Origin: Nostoc linckia FACHB-104
GTDB taxonomy: Bacteria > Cyanobacteriota > Cyanobacteriia > Cyanobacteriales > Nostocaceae
DNA length: 64,000 bases
Reading direction: 5' to 3'
Assembly: GCF_014696615.1 (NCBI RefSeq)
Contig: NZ_JACJQJ010000025.1
Span: 49,464 to 113,463 of the forward strand
In this document: positions 29,549-38,266 of the stretch, one piece after another
Position numbering within the stretch: the stretch's first letter is position 1
How the letters are laid out: the number at the start of each line of letters is the position of its first letter
The notes under the pieces: model-generated
The model's input: the letters and a program-made list of their open reading frames with translations, nothing else
What the model was told of the DNA's origin: nothing
Database searches by the model: none
Position numbers and translations under genes: made by a program

Positions 29549-29593
29549 GATTCTGATGCAAATTTTTAATAGATTTAACACAAGCGATCGCAA

Positions 29594-30137
29594 TTTTTAG
29601 AATTACGTTAGTTAGCTAGAATACTTGCCGCATCAATCTTAACTTGGTCATTGGTAAAATGCCATAAAAGTATTGAGAAGTTATCTTCATCATGCCGCAG
29701 GTAGATTTTTTTCAACATAATTTATACTTTATTAATCAGGTTATTTAGATATAGAAACTTAAATAAATAGCAATATATTTGAACTTTAATGTTTTGATTA
29801 ATAATTTTAATTTAACTTTTATACCAATTAAGATAATGTTTTTAACAGATAAATTATTTGGAGGGTAAAACACTGTCGTGACCATAACCATCTGTCAGGT
29901 TATTATCTCTAATTAGTATTATTATATTTAGAATTTTTTTTTAAGAGTAGAGCTTGTATTGATTGGTTTATAGAGCTTATAGTAATCACCATCCCGACAA
30001 ATTACAGAAGAACGGTAAGTATGTATCATGAAAAAAGATACAAGAGTTATTTGAAATATAGCCTTTGTGAAAAGCCCTGGTGTTTTCCAAGGCTTGACTA
30101 ACAATGTTGACCAATAATTATTAACTGAAGCTGTTAC
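29594..30137. other. 544-bp AT-rich spacer
   Basis: No coding frame is supported. It holds the probable terminator of the GHKL/GIY-YIG operon at 30072-30095; the rest is AT-rich and unassigned. Confidence 0.5.
30072..30095 (-). terminator. Probable terminator of the GHKL/GIY-YIG operon
   Basis: On the minus strand AAGCCTTGG pairs with CCAGGGCTT (one mismatch, 6-nt loop), followed by a short TTTT-containing tail. It lies about 43 nt beyond the stop of the GIY-YIG-like gene. Confidence 0.5.
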
Positions 30138-30509
30138 CTAAAAATCAAATAGTGTCACCATAGCTTCAGAGAATTGGCAATAGGGACATTTTTCTGCACT
30201 ATCTGCAGGTGAAGCAGGATGAATTTTGTTATACATATGCTTTAGATCAGCATAATAGTGCCACAATTGACATTCTAGGTAAAATGCTTCTCTTGGATTG
30301 GAAGCGTAGCGAAAGATAAAGTAGCTGAACTGATAGAGGTAGTTATGATTTAAAAGCCGAGTCTGTAAGCACTTATCTGAGCGTCCAATATAATGTGCCA
30401 TAAAGCCGCTACACTCATTGCCTAAAACATAAACACCAGGACGACATGGTTCTACATCAGTGCGAATAACTTCAGGCAAAAAAAGATGTGGAATAGTAAT
30501 TGCCAACAT
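30138..30509 (-). CDS. Small GIY-YIG nuclease-like protein
   Basis: 123 residues. The GIY-YIG pattern is complete: G25-V-Y27, then Y40-I-G42-R-S, R51 with LLNH, E79 (FYLECQLWHYY) and N94 (YNKIHP). These are the positions of the two Tyr, catalytic Arg, metal-binding Glu and Asn of GIY-YIG nucleases. The C-terminus has a CPYC pair (C108, C111) that may bind metal with another Cys. The ATG is only 3 nt after the stop of the GHKL ATPase gene, so the two are almost certainly translated together. A nuclease cutting DNA or RNA under control of the ATPase is inferred. Other GIY-YIG families (UvrC, homing, Slx1) are longer or differ around the core. Confidence 0.75.
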   Translation of the reverse strand: MLAITIPHLFLPEVIRTDVEPCRPGVYVLGNECSGFMAHYIGRSDKCLQTRLLNHNYLYQFSYFIFRYASNPREAFYLECQLWHYYADLKHMYNKIHPASPADSAEKCPYCQFSEAMVTLFDF

Positions 30510-30512
30510 CAG

Positions 30513-32384
30513 CTATTCCTTCTCCATCAATTTGCGAGTAGCTCCAGCTAAAGCCTCTCCCCAGCGACTACGCAGATTCAAGAATAGGTCATCGTCATTT
30601 TCAAACATAGATTCTGCTTGAGCATAAGCAAGGAGTAACAGCATAAAACCTCGCCGATTTCGCCGTTGTTCTATAGTATGTGCGCCTTCATCAGGATCTG
30701 AGTTTTCAGAAATTGATTCTATACTGCCGCATAGTGGTTTCAGAACATATTCATAAAAGGGATGACTAATGTTCAACTTAACGATGATCTGACCCAACAA
30801 ATGTTCTGTCTCAAACAGAACATTTTGTGGCCAAATAACTGGAACAATTGCGTAAGGTAACTTAGCCAAATCTTCTTTCTTCTTCTCAGGTGGCTTTTCT
30901 GGTTCATTAGTTGCCTGATTAGCAATTTCCTCTAGTTTCTTTTCGGCTTGTTCGGGAGTTATTCTAGATCCACGTTTGCCGCGAGGCTGTGTTTTACTAG
31001 CCTCAGCCATAATGGTGGCAGCATCCTGAAATATACCTGATTGCTGTACATCATCTGTTGTTGTTTTGTTCCAATGCTGCTGGATATTGCCACGCACCTG
31101 CTCAACTACTGGGGCAATTTTTGCGCGAATTTGATCCCGGAGTGAGATGATCGGTTCAGCTCCCCGCTTAATGTAACGCACATGAAAATATTCATCCAAC
31201 TCAGGAGGAAAGGAGATTTCACAACCCCACCAACGGTCAATATCTAAGAATTTTGCTTGTCCCTTCTTACCAATAATGTAAGAAACTGGCCCATACAAAA
31301 CTTCCCTTCCCGCACGAAGTACAGATATGCCTTCGTTGTCAGGAATCTTTCTAGCTTTTGCATGAGATCTAATACCATCTTGCTTTTCACGTCGCCACTC
31401 TTGAGGAAGTAAAGTCATTTTAATGATGACATCAGCTGTTTTGTCAGGAGATCCAGGTATCGGTAAAGTAATTTTATCTTCGCCTAATCCTAATAGAGTT
31501 GCCTTTGGATCTAGTGGTTCTCCTTTACTTGCATTTTCTATATCAATCTTGGTGGGGCCTAACAGGAAAAGTGGGTCGTGCAGATAAATTTTTTTGTAAT
31601 CCTTATTACCCTCTTTAATGAAGAAGTTTGTCCCACCAGCAATAAAGTTGCGGTAGGTTCGAGCAATAAAATGTGGAAACTCAGCAATATGCTCAGAAGC
31701 AGGTAAAGGTCTGCCATCAGCATCTACTTGCCAGCGATCGCAATTACGAGTAATGACTATCGTGCCAGTTGAAGCCTTTAAAAGTTCGGCGTACTCCGTA
31801 GGCGGTTCTTTTGGGATAGGCATTGGAATTAATGTTTGCTGTCCCTTTTCTATTTCAACAATATCCAGATAGGTATAAGTAAATGGATTTTCTTTGTGAT
31901 CGCGAGAATATAGCTCAATCCGACTCCCAATTGACAGAGATCCCATGACCAAACCAACTCCAAATTTACCGATTCCTCTTGAACCATCTGGTTTTGGTGG
32001 ACGATACCCATCCCCAAGGCTTAGTGCCTTGTTTTGGATAGTTGGATTCATGCCGCATCCGTCATCTACAACGGCAATTTCTTCTAGGACTTCAACTGCT
32101 TTATTACGGATTTTCTTATTTGTTGTTTTCGTTGAAATCCAAATATTTTGCGCCCCTGCTTCCACTGAGTTATCAGGAAGTTCTGCTAAGGCACTATTTA
32201 AATCATACTCACTGTTACGTAGTGATTTGAATACTATATCGTTACGAAATAGTGGCAATCCGTTTTCACTTTCATTGCTGTCCAAAAGGTTCAGCTGAAC
32301 AGCACTTTGTTCAATAATGGCAAGATTTTCTTTGCTATGAGACTTTGACTTGTTCAAATTAACTTCGTGCTTCTTTTTTTCCAT
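30513..32384 (-). CDS. MORC/MutL-like GHKL ATPase
   Basis: 623 residues from the ATG at 32384; an upstream TTG would add 11. GHKL (Bergerat) motifs: N-box LAELPDNSVEAGA (E68, N72), VVDDGCGM (about 107-114) and the lid GIGKFGVGLVMGSLSIG (about 137-153), which resembles MORC and HSP90-like ATPases more than histidine kinases. A middle region (about 230-420) may be the S5-like transducer; about 440-510 is charged and probably coiled; the C-terminal 110 residues are helical. There is no HisKA, receiver or topoisomerase domain. Prokaryotic MORC-like ATPases are known from restriction-like operons. Coupling to a GIY-YIG protein suggests a DNA clamp plus nuclease. Function is inferred; I do not recognise the exact family. 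Confidence 0.8.
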   Translation of the reverse strand: MEKKKHEVNLNKSKSHSKENLAIIEQSAVQLNLLDSNESENGLPLFRNDIVFKSLRNSEYDLNSALAELPDNSVEAGAQNIWISTKTTNKKIRNKAVEVLEEIAVVDDGCGMNPTIQNKALSLGDGYRPPKPDGSRGIGKFGVGLVMGSLSIGSRIELYSRDHKENPFTYTYLDIVEIEKGQQTLIPMPIPKEPPTEYAELLKASTGTIVITRNCDRWQVDADGRPLPASEHIAEFPHFIARTYRNFIAGGTNFFIKEGNKDYKKIYLHDPLFLLGPTKIDIENASKGEPLDPKATLLGLGEDKITLPIPGSPDKTADVIIKMTLLPQEWRREKQDGIRSHAKARKIPDNEGISVLRAGREVLYGPVSYIIGKKGQAKFLDIDRWWGCEISFPPELDEYFHVRYIKRGAEPIISLRDQIRAKIAPVVEQVRGNIQQHWNKTTTDDVQQSGIFQDAATIMAEASKTQPRGKRGSRITPEQAEKKLEEIANQATNEPEKPPEKKKEDLAKLPYAIVPVIWPQNVLFETEHLLGQIIVKLNISHPFYEYVLKPLCGSIESISENSDPDEGAHTIEQRRNRRGFMLLLLAYAQAESMFENDDDLFLNLRSRWGEALAGATRKLMEKE

Positions 32385-32457
32385 AGGTAATTCACATTGA
32401 GGTAGTGTTTTAAGCAAGTTAGGTAAGCCTAGACCTTTTAGTCATACAAAGACTGCC

Positions 32458-32491
32458 AAAAACAAGAAGACCTACGCTAAGCGCAGGTCTT
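32458..32491 (-). terminator. Intrinsic terminator in the leader of the GHKL operon
   Basis: On the minus strand AAGACCTGCGC pairs with GCGTAGGTCTT (one mismatch) around a very short loop, followed by CTTGTTTTT. It sits 74 nt before the GHKL start codon. Its 5' arm overlaps the 3' arm of the long-range stem, so the two structures exclude each other. Confidence 0.75.
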
Positions 32492-32652
32492 ACATGGCAG
32501 CTTGGAATTAGAATGTCGGTACAGGGTCGCTAACGCGCTTCTCAAAATTAGTAAGAAAGCACGAGCTAACAAAATTTTAATTGTCAGTAGCAGATAGCGA
32601 CGATGTTCGACGATTCTCAATCCCACAGCCCTGTATGGTGCCATGAGACCTG
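32484..32652 (-). ncRNA. Structured RNA: leader attenuator of the GHKL operon or 6S-like RNA
   Basis: On the minus strand CAGGTCTCATGGCA (32652-32639) pairs with TGCCATG-TA-AGACCTG (32499-32484), 14 bp with a 2-nt bulge, closing about 140 nt. Inside, TACAGGG (32635-32629) pairs with CCCTGTA (32526-32520), and TCGCTA (32600-32595) with TAGCGA (32532-32527); two further small hairpins fit within. The length (about 170-190 nt) and closed, rod-like plan resemble 6S RNA, although one side of the bulge is empty. The alternative is a riboswitch-like leader. No family was matched by sequence. Confidence 0.6.
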
Positions 32653-32957
32653 TCGGACTCGTTAATGTTACTGTAGCATAATTAACTACCTTGCCTAAAA
32701 AAATTTGTAGCAACTTCGATAAGTGGTTCTTCGATGTCCAAATGCTTTGTTTTGGGTTATGTGTATTAATCCTACATGAGTTACACCTGATGTGAATTAG
32801 AAACGCCTCTTATCCCATAATGGTTTCAAAATTCATTCAAAATCATTTTTCGAGACTATCTACGAAATCTTAAGTGTTTCAAGGCTTAATTCACATTAAA
32901 CGTGAGTTATAAATGGAACTTTTGCAGCAGCCATTATTTACACAAGTGTTTATACAA

Positions 32958-34463
32958 TTATTTTACTATCTGTTTAGAAGATACTTGACTCTTCATCTGG
33001 TCAATGACAACAAAACGAATATCCCGCTTTTGGGCAATCAACTTAATACCTGGCTGTTGCGAATTTAAGAAATCTAATCCTATTTCTTTACCACTAATTA
33101 AGAACTCAGTAGTAGCAACTTTATAAGTTCTTTGAACATCAAGTGGTTGACCATTAATTAACCAATTTCCTGAATTGGTTTCTTGAGTGACTTTGGCTGT
33201 TTGCAAATAGCCACCAGTGCCTTTATTAAGTTGTCCTTGATCCAATATCCTTTTTAATATCGCCCCATTTATCTCTACCACAACAACTTTACCACCGAAA
33301 GGTAGTATGCGAATCACATCATATTGAGTAATTGGGCCTGGTGGGATAACATCATCAATCCGAATTGAACCACCATTAAATATGGCTAAATCTGCATCGG
33401 GTACTTCTTTCAACATTGCTGCTGCAATTAAATCTGTTAACTGGGTGGATTTATTGCGAACGCTAGATTCTAAACCATCTAAAGCAAATGTTAGTTTTGC
33501 AATTTGCTGATCTGGATTAAAACCGTTGGCGCGGAATGCTTGATAACCTCTTTCTAGCCATTCTCTGACTATCTTTGCCGTTTTTGGTTCGTCGGGAATT
33601 TTGTCGGTAATTGGTACCAGTCGCGAGTTAACAGCCAGACTTTTTTTGACAGTATCGTAAGTTAATTGGTGAACGTAGACTGTACGAGCATTAGCATCAG
33701 CTTTAAAAATTGGTGTTAAATCTCGACCCCGCCATAGCTGGATATTTTCATGCTCATGACCACCCAAAATGATATCAATTTCTGGTACAGTTTCCGCTAG
33801 TTGGATATCGCTGCCATAAGGTAAATGGGTGATAGCGACTATAATATCTGCTTTTCCCTTCAGTTCCTTTACTTGCTGTTTAGCTGTTTCAATGGGATCT
33901 GTGTAACTAACGTACTTAGCTGGATTACTATTCAGGGTAAGACCAATTAAACCTACCCTGACTACAGCGCCGCGATCGCCTTTCACATTGAAGATGATGG
34001 AACGCGGTACACTTTTGAAAGGCTGTCCTTTGCTATCTGATACATTACTCGATACCCAGCGAAAGCGAGATTCTTGCAATCTTTGATAGAAAAGGGTTTC
34101 TGGTAAATCAAATTCATGATTACCAAAAGTCGCATAGTCAAAGCCGACAGCATTCATCACCGCTACCATTTGCTGACCGGCTAGCGGTGTCCCGTTAATT
34201 TTCGCTGTTCCTAAAGCCGAAGGGCTAAATGCATCTCCTGCTAACACCGTGTATGTCCGAGGGTTTGCTTTGTAAAGTTGTTGACGTAGGGTTGCGACAC
34301 GCGCCAAACCGCCACGAGTTCCCCCCTCTACTGGAGTGATTTCATAGATGTCATTTAGTTGCAGCAGGTTAATATTCACAACTTCCGCTAATGCCGGAGT
34401 AGCTAAAGCTACCGTTGCCAACACCTGTAAAACAATGCTGCATCCCTTCGGGATTAGTCTCAT
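32958..34463 (-). CDS. Secreted 5'-nucleotidase/metallophosphatase (UshA-type)
   Basis: 501 residues with a Sec signal peptide (hydrophobic core VLQVLATVALATPALA, cleavage after ALA near 26). The metallophosphatase domain shows LLQLNDIYEI (with a Tyr where many homologues have His), LAGDAF, FGNHEFD, ITHLPYG and GGHEHE. The 5'-nucleotidase C-terminal domain has ADLAIFNGGSIRIDD and INGAILKRIL. Predicted to hydrolyse extracellular nucleotides in the periplasm to salvage nucleoside and phosphate. It is separated by 128 bp of TGCTGAG repeats from the GHL10 gene on the same strand. Confidence 0.88.
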   Translation of the reverse strand: MRLIPKGCSIVLQVLATVALATPALAEVVNINLLQLNDIYEITPVEGGTRGGLARVATLRQQLYKANPRTYTVLAGDAFSPSALGTAKINGTPLAGQQMVAVMNAVGFDYATFGNHEFDLPETLFYQRLQESRFRWVSSNVSDSKGQPFKSVPRSIIFNVKGDRGAVVRVGLIGLTLNSNPAKYVSYTDPIETAKQQVKELKGKADIIVAITHLPYGSDIQLAETVPEIDIILGGHEHENIQLWRGRDLTPIFKADANARTVYVHQLTYDTVKKSLAVNSRLVPITDKIPDEPKTAKIVREWLERGYQAFRANGFNPDQQIAKLTFALDGLESSVRNKSTQLTDLIAAAMLKEVPDADLAIFNGGSIRIDDVIPPGPITQYDVIRILPFGGKVVVVEINGAILKRILDQGQLNKGTGGYLQTAKVTQETNSGNWLINGQPLDVQRTYKVATTEFLISGKEIGLDFLNSQQPGIKLIAQKRDIRFVVIDQMKSQVSSKQIVK

Positions 34464-34510
34464 ATTTAGCTGGGAATCACTTTGAATCTACGGAATTGAT
34501 TGTACATTAG

Positions 34511-34560
34511 TGCTGAGTGCTGAGTGCTGAGTGCTGAGTTGTGAGTTGTGAGTTCTGAAT
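34511..34560. repeat. TGCTGAG heptamer array
   Basis: Tandem TGCTGAG and TTGTGAG units lie in the gap between the nucleotidase and GHL10 genes. A second array of the same heptamer lies at 55201-55232. Confidence 0.8.
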
Positions 34561-34590
34561 TCCAGTCCCCAGTCCCCAATCCCTCAATCC

Positions 34591-36177
34591 CTAACCCCCA
34601 ATAGCTGGTTGTCCTTGAGTACCATAGCGATTAACTGCGGAAATGGCGACGCTATCAATCTTGGCGGGAGAATTAGCACTATTGAATAAGTAGGAAGTTT
34701 GCGTTCCGGGTAGGATGGTTGTATTCCATTGATTACCAGTTCTCGTTTGCATTACCCACAACCAAGCTTTTTCTGGTGCTGGAGATTGCCAAGTCAGTTT
34801 ATTGATTTTACCTGTAGTTACATCTCGCTCAACGTTGAGTGTAGGTTGAGCAGGTTGGGTCTTATCTAACCAGGGAGAAGCGGGAATTAGCGCAGGAGTG
34901 GAGTAAGCTTCCTTTTCTAGTAGATTTGATATGCGATCGCGGTTTTGCATGATCGGCTTCATACTATAGTGAATGTTGCCTGTTGAGCCAGCCGAATTAC
35001 GCGTTGACTTAATTTGAGAGAGAATTTCATTGGCTGGCCAAGCAGCAGCACTGCGATCGCCTACACGACTAGTAAAATTACCCGGCCAAATATGTCTTCC
35101 TAGTTGGTTTTGCTGAATCCACCAATCAAGCAACATCGGATAACTTTGTTGTGCCTTGTCAATTTTCCAATATAACTGGGGCGAAAAGTAATCTAACCAG
35201 CCATTGATTAACCATTGACGAGAATCAGCATATATCTGATTGTACGCATCGAAAGGCTCGCCACCATTAGCACTCTTTGTCTGTGCTGGGTAACCTGGTC
35301 GCCAAATCCCAAAAGGACTAATACCAAACTTCACCCAAGGTTTTTCTTGTTTAATTGCTTGATAGAGATGCTGCACCAATTTGTTAATGTTGTCCCGTCT
35401 CCAGTCATCACGGCTGAGTTTCCCTCCAGTTTGCTGGTATTTCTGCCAACTGGATGCGTCGGGAAAATCTATTGTCCGTCTACCATTTTGTTCTGGATAA
35501 GGATAAAAATAATCGTCAAGATGAACTCCGTCTATGTCGTAGCGCTTGACGACATCCATCACTACATTGACAGTATAATCTTGAACTTCGGTTTCCCCTG
35601 GGTCTAGCCAAAGATACTTACCATACTTTTTCACCCAATCAGGATGTGCTTTACTGACATGGTTAGCTGCTACTGCTGATTTTGATTGAGCGTGACGGGC
35701 GCGGTAGGGATTAAACCAAGCGTGTAATTCTATGCCGCGCTTGTGTGCTTCATCAACTGCAAAAGCTAAGGGATCGTAATTCGGTGATGGTGCTTTGCCC
35801 ATTTCTCCGGTCAAAAATTCCGACCAAGGTTCATAAGCAGAAGCATACAAAGCATCAGCAGCCGGGCGTACCTGCAAAATTACAGCATTCAATTTCAAGG
35901 ACGCAGCGCGATCGAGCATAGCAGTAAGTTCTGCTTGCTGCTGTGATGATGTTAATCCTGGTCTGGAAGGCCAATCAATATTAGCGACTGTCGCAATCCA
36001 TGCACCCCGGAACTCTCGTGTTGGTTGAGGAGGGAGAGCCTGAGATTGTATTGGGGGAAAAGTTTCTGCGGAATAGACTGCGGGCGTAACTGTCAGTAGT
36101 AATGTAGTAATAAAAATCGCTATTAAATAGCAGTAACGTAGTTTTTTACGGAATAACAAGCGAAACATTTTGATCAT
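34591..36177 (-). CDS. GHL10-type glycoside hydrolase-like secreted protein (DUF187/YddW)
   Basis: 528 residues. A signal sequence or membrane anchor (LIAIFITTLLLTVTPAVYSAE, about 18-38) precedes REFRGAWIATVANIDWPSRPGL, typical of the GHL10 (DUF187) family of TIM-barrel proteins. Further motifs are LNAVILQVRPAADALY, GIELHAWFNPYRA, YDIDGVHLDDYFYP and FGISPFGIWR. A C-terminal fibronectin-like part (about 440-528) follows. Related YddW/DigH proteins cleave glycans such as denuded peptidoglycan strands. Export to the periplasm or envelope is likely. Substrate is not established by the sequence. Confidence 0.85.
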   Translation of the reverse strand: MIKMFRLLFRKKLRYCYLIAIFITTLLLTVTPAVYSAETFPPIQSQALPPQPTREFRGAWIATVANIDWPSRPGLTSSQQQAELTAMLDRAASLKLNAVILQVRPAADALYASAYEPWSEFLTGEMGKAPSPNYDPLAFAVDEAHKRGIELHAWFNPYRARHAQSKSAVAANHVSKAHPDWVKKYGKYLWLDPGETEVQDYTVNVVMDVVKRYDIDGVHLDDYFYPYPEQNGRRTIDFPDASSWQKYQQTGGKLSRDDWRRDNINKLVQHLYQAIKQEKPWVKFGISPFGIWRPGYPAQTKSANGGEPFDAYNQIYADSRQWLINGWLDYFSPQLYWKIDKAQQSYPMLLDWWIQQNQLGRHIWPGNFTSRVGDRSAAAWPANEILSQIKSTRNSAGSTGNIHYSMKPIMQNRDRISNLLEKEAYSTPALIPASPWLDKTQPAQPTLNVERDVTTGKINKLTWQSPAPEKAWLWVMQTRTGNQWNTTILPGTQTSYLFNSANSPAKIDSVAISAVNRYGTQGQPAIGG

Positions 36178-36506
36178 TGGGAGTTGGTGAGGAGAAGCAA
36201 GTCAGGGGGATGAGGGGGATGAGGTAGATGAGGGAGATGAGGGAGGTGAGGGAGAAATAACAAATGCCAATTACCGATTCTCCATGCCCCATGCCCAATG
36301 CCCTATGCCCCATTCCCCATGACGACCATATTTTATGAACCCTTGATTTGACAAGTAGTAGGCTTACCTTGTTCCCTGTAACTATGGCTTTGAGTGCCTA
36401 AAAAACTGATAACTTCTGCTTATAGAATGAAATAATAAAGGGTTAACAATATACATTTCGTCCTTACCCCTGGAGAGCGCCAGCCAGCGATTGGTAATTA
36501 TATTTC
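36178..36506. other. Repeat-rich spacer
   Basis: Holds GATGAGG-type and CCCCATGC-type short repeats and an AT-rich stretch that probably contains the divergent promoters of the GHL10 and ABC exporter genes. No coding frame is seen. Confidence 0.5.
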
Positions 36507-38135
36507 ATGAATCTGATTTACTTTCTTTTACGTTCTTCATGGGGACTAGTTGCGATCGCGATCGTTACTGGATTCCTAAGTGGTGGTAGTAGTGCGGGAT
36601 TAATTGCCCTCATTAGTTCTGCTGCTAATCCCAGTACCTCTACACCCCTGACGGCTATAGCTTGGGGTTTTGTTGGTTTAGCTATAGTTGCATTGGTTAC
36701 CAGTATCATTTCTCAGGTGATGTTGGTTCGCCTCTCACAAAATGCCATCTTGCAATTACGGATGGGTTTAAGTCATCAAATACTGGGTTCGGAATTAAGC
36801 CATTTAGAACATTTAGGTAATCCTCGACTATTAGCAACTCTCACAGAGGATGTGCAAGCTGTAGCTAATGCAGTGTATATAATTCCTTTCCTCTGCATTG
36901 ATGTATCAATGGTTTTAGGTTGCCTGGTATATATTACTTGGCTATCTTGGGTAGTCCTTCTCTCTGTGATAGTTTTGATGCTGGTAGGTGTAGGCAGCTG
37001 CCAATGGTTGTTGAATAGAGGCGGGAAATTACTGGCTTTGGCACGTGAGGATCAAGATGTTTTGTTTAAGCATTTGGGGACTCTCACTGGGGGAGTTAAG
37101 GAACTCAAACTCAATTATCAGCGCCGACAAATATTTTTAACAAAAAGCCTGCAAACAACAGCCGATAATTTTCGGCATCACAATGTTCAAGGACTAACAG
37201 TATTTGCTACCACTACTAGTTGGGGAAAGCTGTTATTTTTTTTCGCAATGGGTTTTTTACTCTTTGCATTACCTAAATTACTAACTATTAATCCACAAAC
37301 TCTCTCTGGCTTCATCTTGACTTTTACTTATTTGATGTTGCCGATGGACAATATTATTAGCAACTTGCCCCAAATCAGCAAAGCTAATATAGCTTTACAG
37401 AAGATAGAATCTCTAGGTTTATCCTTAGCTAGTCGTGCGGAAGTATCGACGGTACCACCTAAGTTTAAATCTTCTTGGCAGAGTCTACAAATAAAGGGAG
37501 TTAGCCATACATATTATACAGATAAAGAAGATAGTAGCTTCATTCTCGGCCCTATCGACTTAAAATTATCTCCGCAAGAATTAGTATTTATTGTTGGCGG
37601 TAATGGTAGCGGTAAATCGACTTTAGCAAAACTGATTACTGGACTCTATATCCCCGAAAATGGAGAGATTTTATTAGATGGGGAGGTAATTAATGAACAA
37701 AATAGAGAATGGTATCGTCAGCATTTTTCTGTAGTGTTTTCTGATTTCTATTTATTTGATGAGCTTTTAGGAATAGAAAATTCTGATTTGGATATTCAAG
37801 CCACAAAATACCTCAAGCAACTTCAACTAGACCATAAAGTAAAAGTAGAGAATGGCAAACTTTCTACTACATCTCTTTCTCAAGGACAGCGTAAAAGGCT
37901 GGCTTTACTAACGGCTTTATTAGAGGATAGACCAATTTATTTATTTGATGAATGGGCAGCAGATCAAGACCCATTATTCAAAGAAATATTTTACACTCAG
38001 CTATTAGCCGAAATGAGAGCTAAAGGTAAAACGGTGATCGCAATTAGCCACGACGATCGCTATTTTCATTTAGCGGATCGGGTAATTAAATTAGACTACG
38101 GCAAAATTGAGTATGACCATGAGTATGGCAAATAA
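36507..38135 (+). CDS. Cyclic-peptide export-type ABC transporter (SyrD/PvdE family)
   Basis: 542-residue half transporter. Six membrane helices (about 1-300) are followed by one ATPase domain with Walker A GGNGSGKST, signature LSQGQRKRL, Walker B IYLFDEWAADQDP and a His switch (AISHDDRYF). The DEWAADQDP Walker B is diagnostic of the SyrD/PvdE (cyclic peptide export) group, often used for siderophores or lipopeptides. It should work as a homodimer. No nonribosomal peptide synthetase or precursor gene is in the window, so its cargo is unknown. Confidence 0.85.
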   Translation: MNLIYFLLRSSWGLVAIAIVTGFLSGGSSAGLIALISSAANPSTSTPLTAIAWGFVGLAIVALVTSIISQVMLVRLSQNAILQLRMGLSHQILGSELSHLEHLGNPRLLATLTEDVQAVANAVYIIPFLCIDVSMVLGCLVYITWLSWVVLLSVIVLMLVGVGSCQWLLNRGGKLLALAREDQDVLFKHLGTLTGGVKELKLNYQRRQIFLTKSLQTTADNFRHHNVQGLTVFATTTSWGKLLFFFAMGFLLFALPKLLTINPQTLSGFILTFTYLMLPMDNIISNLPQISKANIALQKIESLGLSLASRAEVSTVPPKFKSSWQSLQIKGVSHTYYTDKEDSSFILGPIDLKLSPQELVFIVGGNGSGKSTLAKLITGLYIPENGEILLDGEVINEQNREWYRQHFSVVFSDFYLFDELLGIENSDLDIQATKYLKQLQLDHKVKVENGKLSTTSLSQGQRKRLALLTALLEDRPIYLFDEWAADQDPLFKEIFYTQLLAEMRAKGKTVIAISHDDRYFHLADRVIKLDYGKIEYDHEYGK

Positions 38136-38160
38136 GTGAGTGTCAGTAGAATGGTGAAAG

Positions 38161-38230
38161 GGTAAGGGTTAAAGGGTAAGGGTTAAAGGGTAAGGGTTAA
38201 AGGGTAAGGGTTAAAGGGTAAGGGTTAAAG
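38161..38230. repeat. Five tandem copies of a 14-bp repeat
   Basis: The unit GGTAAGGGTTAAAG is repeated five times just after the ABC exporter gene. It is followed by GGTTTTTT and by G/C-rich purine-pyrimidine runs. Confidence 0.9.
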
Positions 38231-38266
38231 GTTTTTTCTTGCCCCTTTTCCCTTCCCCTTTTGCCC

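Larger units (their letters stand above)
32385..32957. other. 573-bp region with a structured leader
   Basis: Holds the paired RNA structure at 32484-32652 and the terminator at 32458-32491 (both minus strand). Upstream of these, 32660-32957 is AT-rich with TATGCT at about 32673-32678 (minus) as a possible -10. A 78-codon minus frame (32477-32713) lies entirely across the structured RNA and is rejected. Confidence 0.55.

Noticed and set aside
32477..32713. 78-codon minus-strand frame before the GHKL gene
   Set aside because: It spans exactly the paired RNA structure and ends in the terminator stem; the protein has no domain features.
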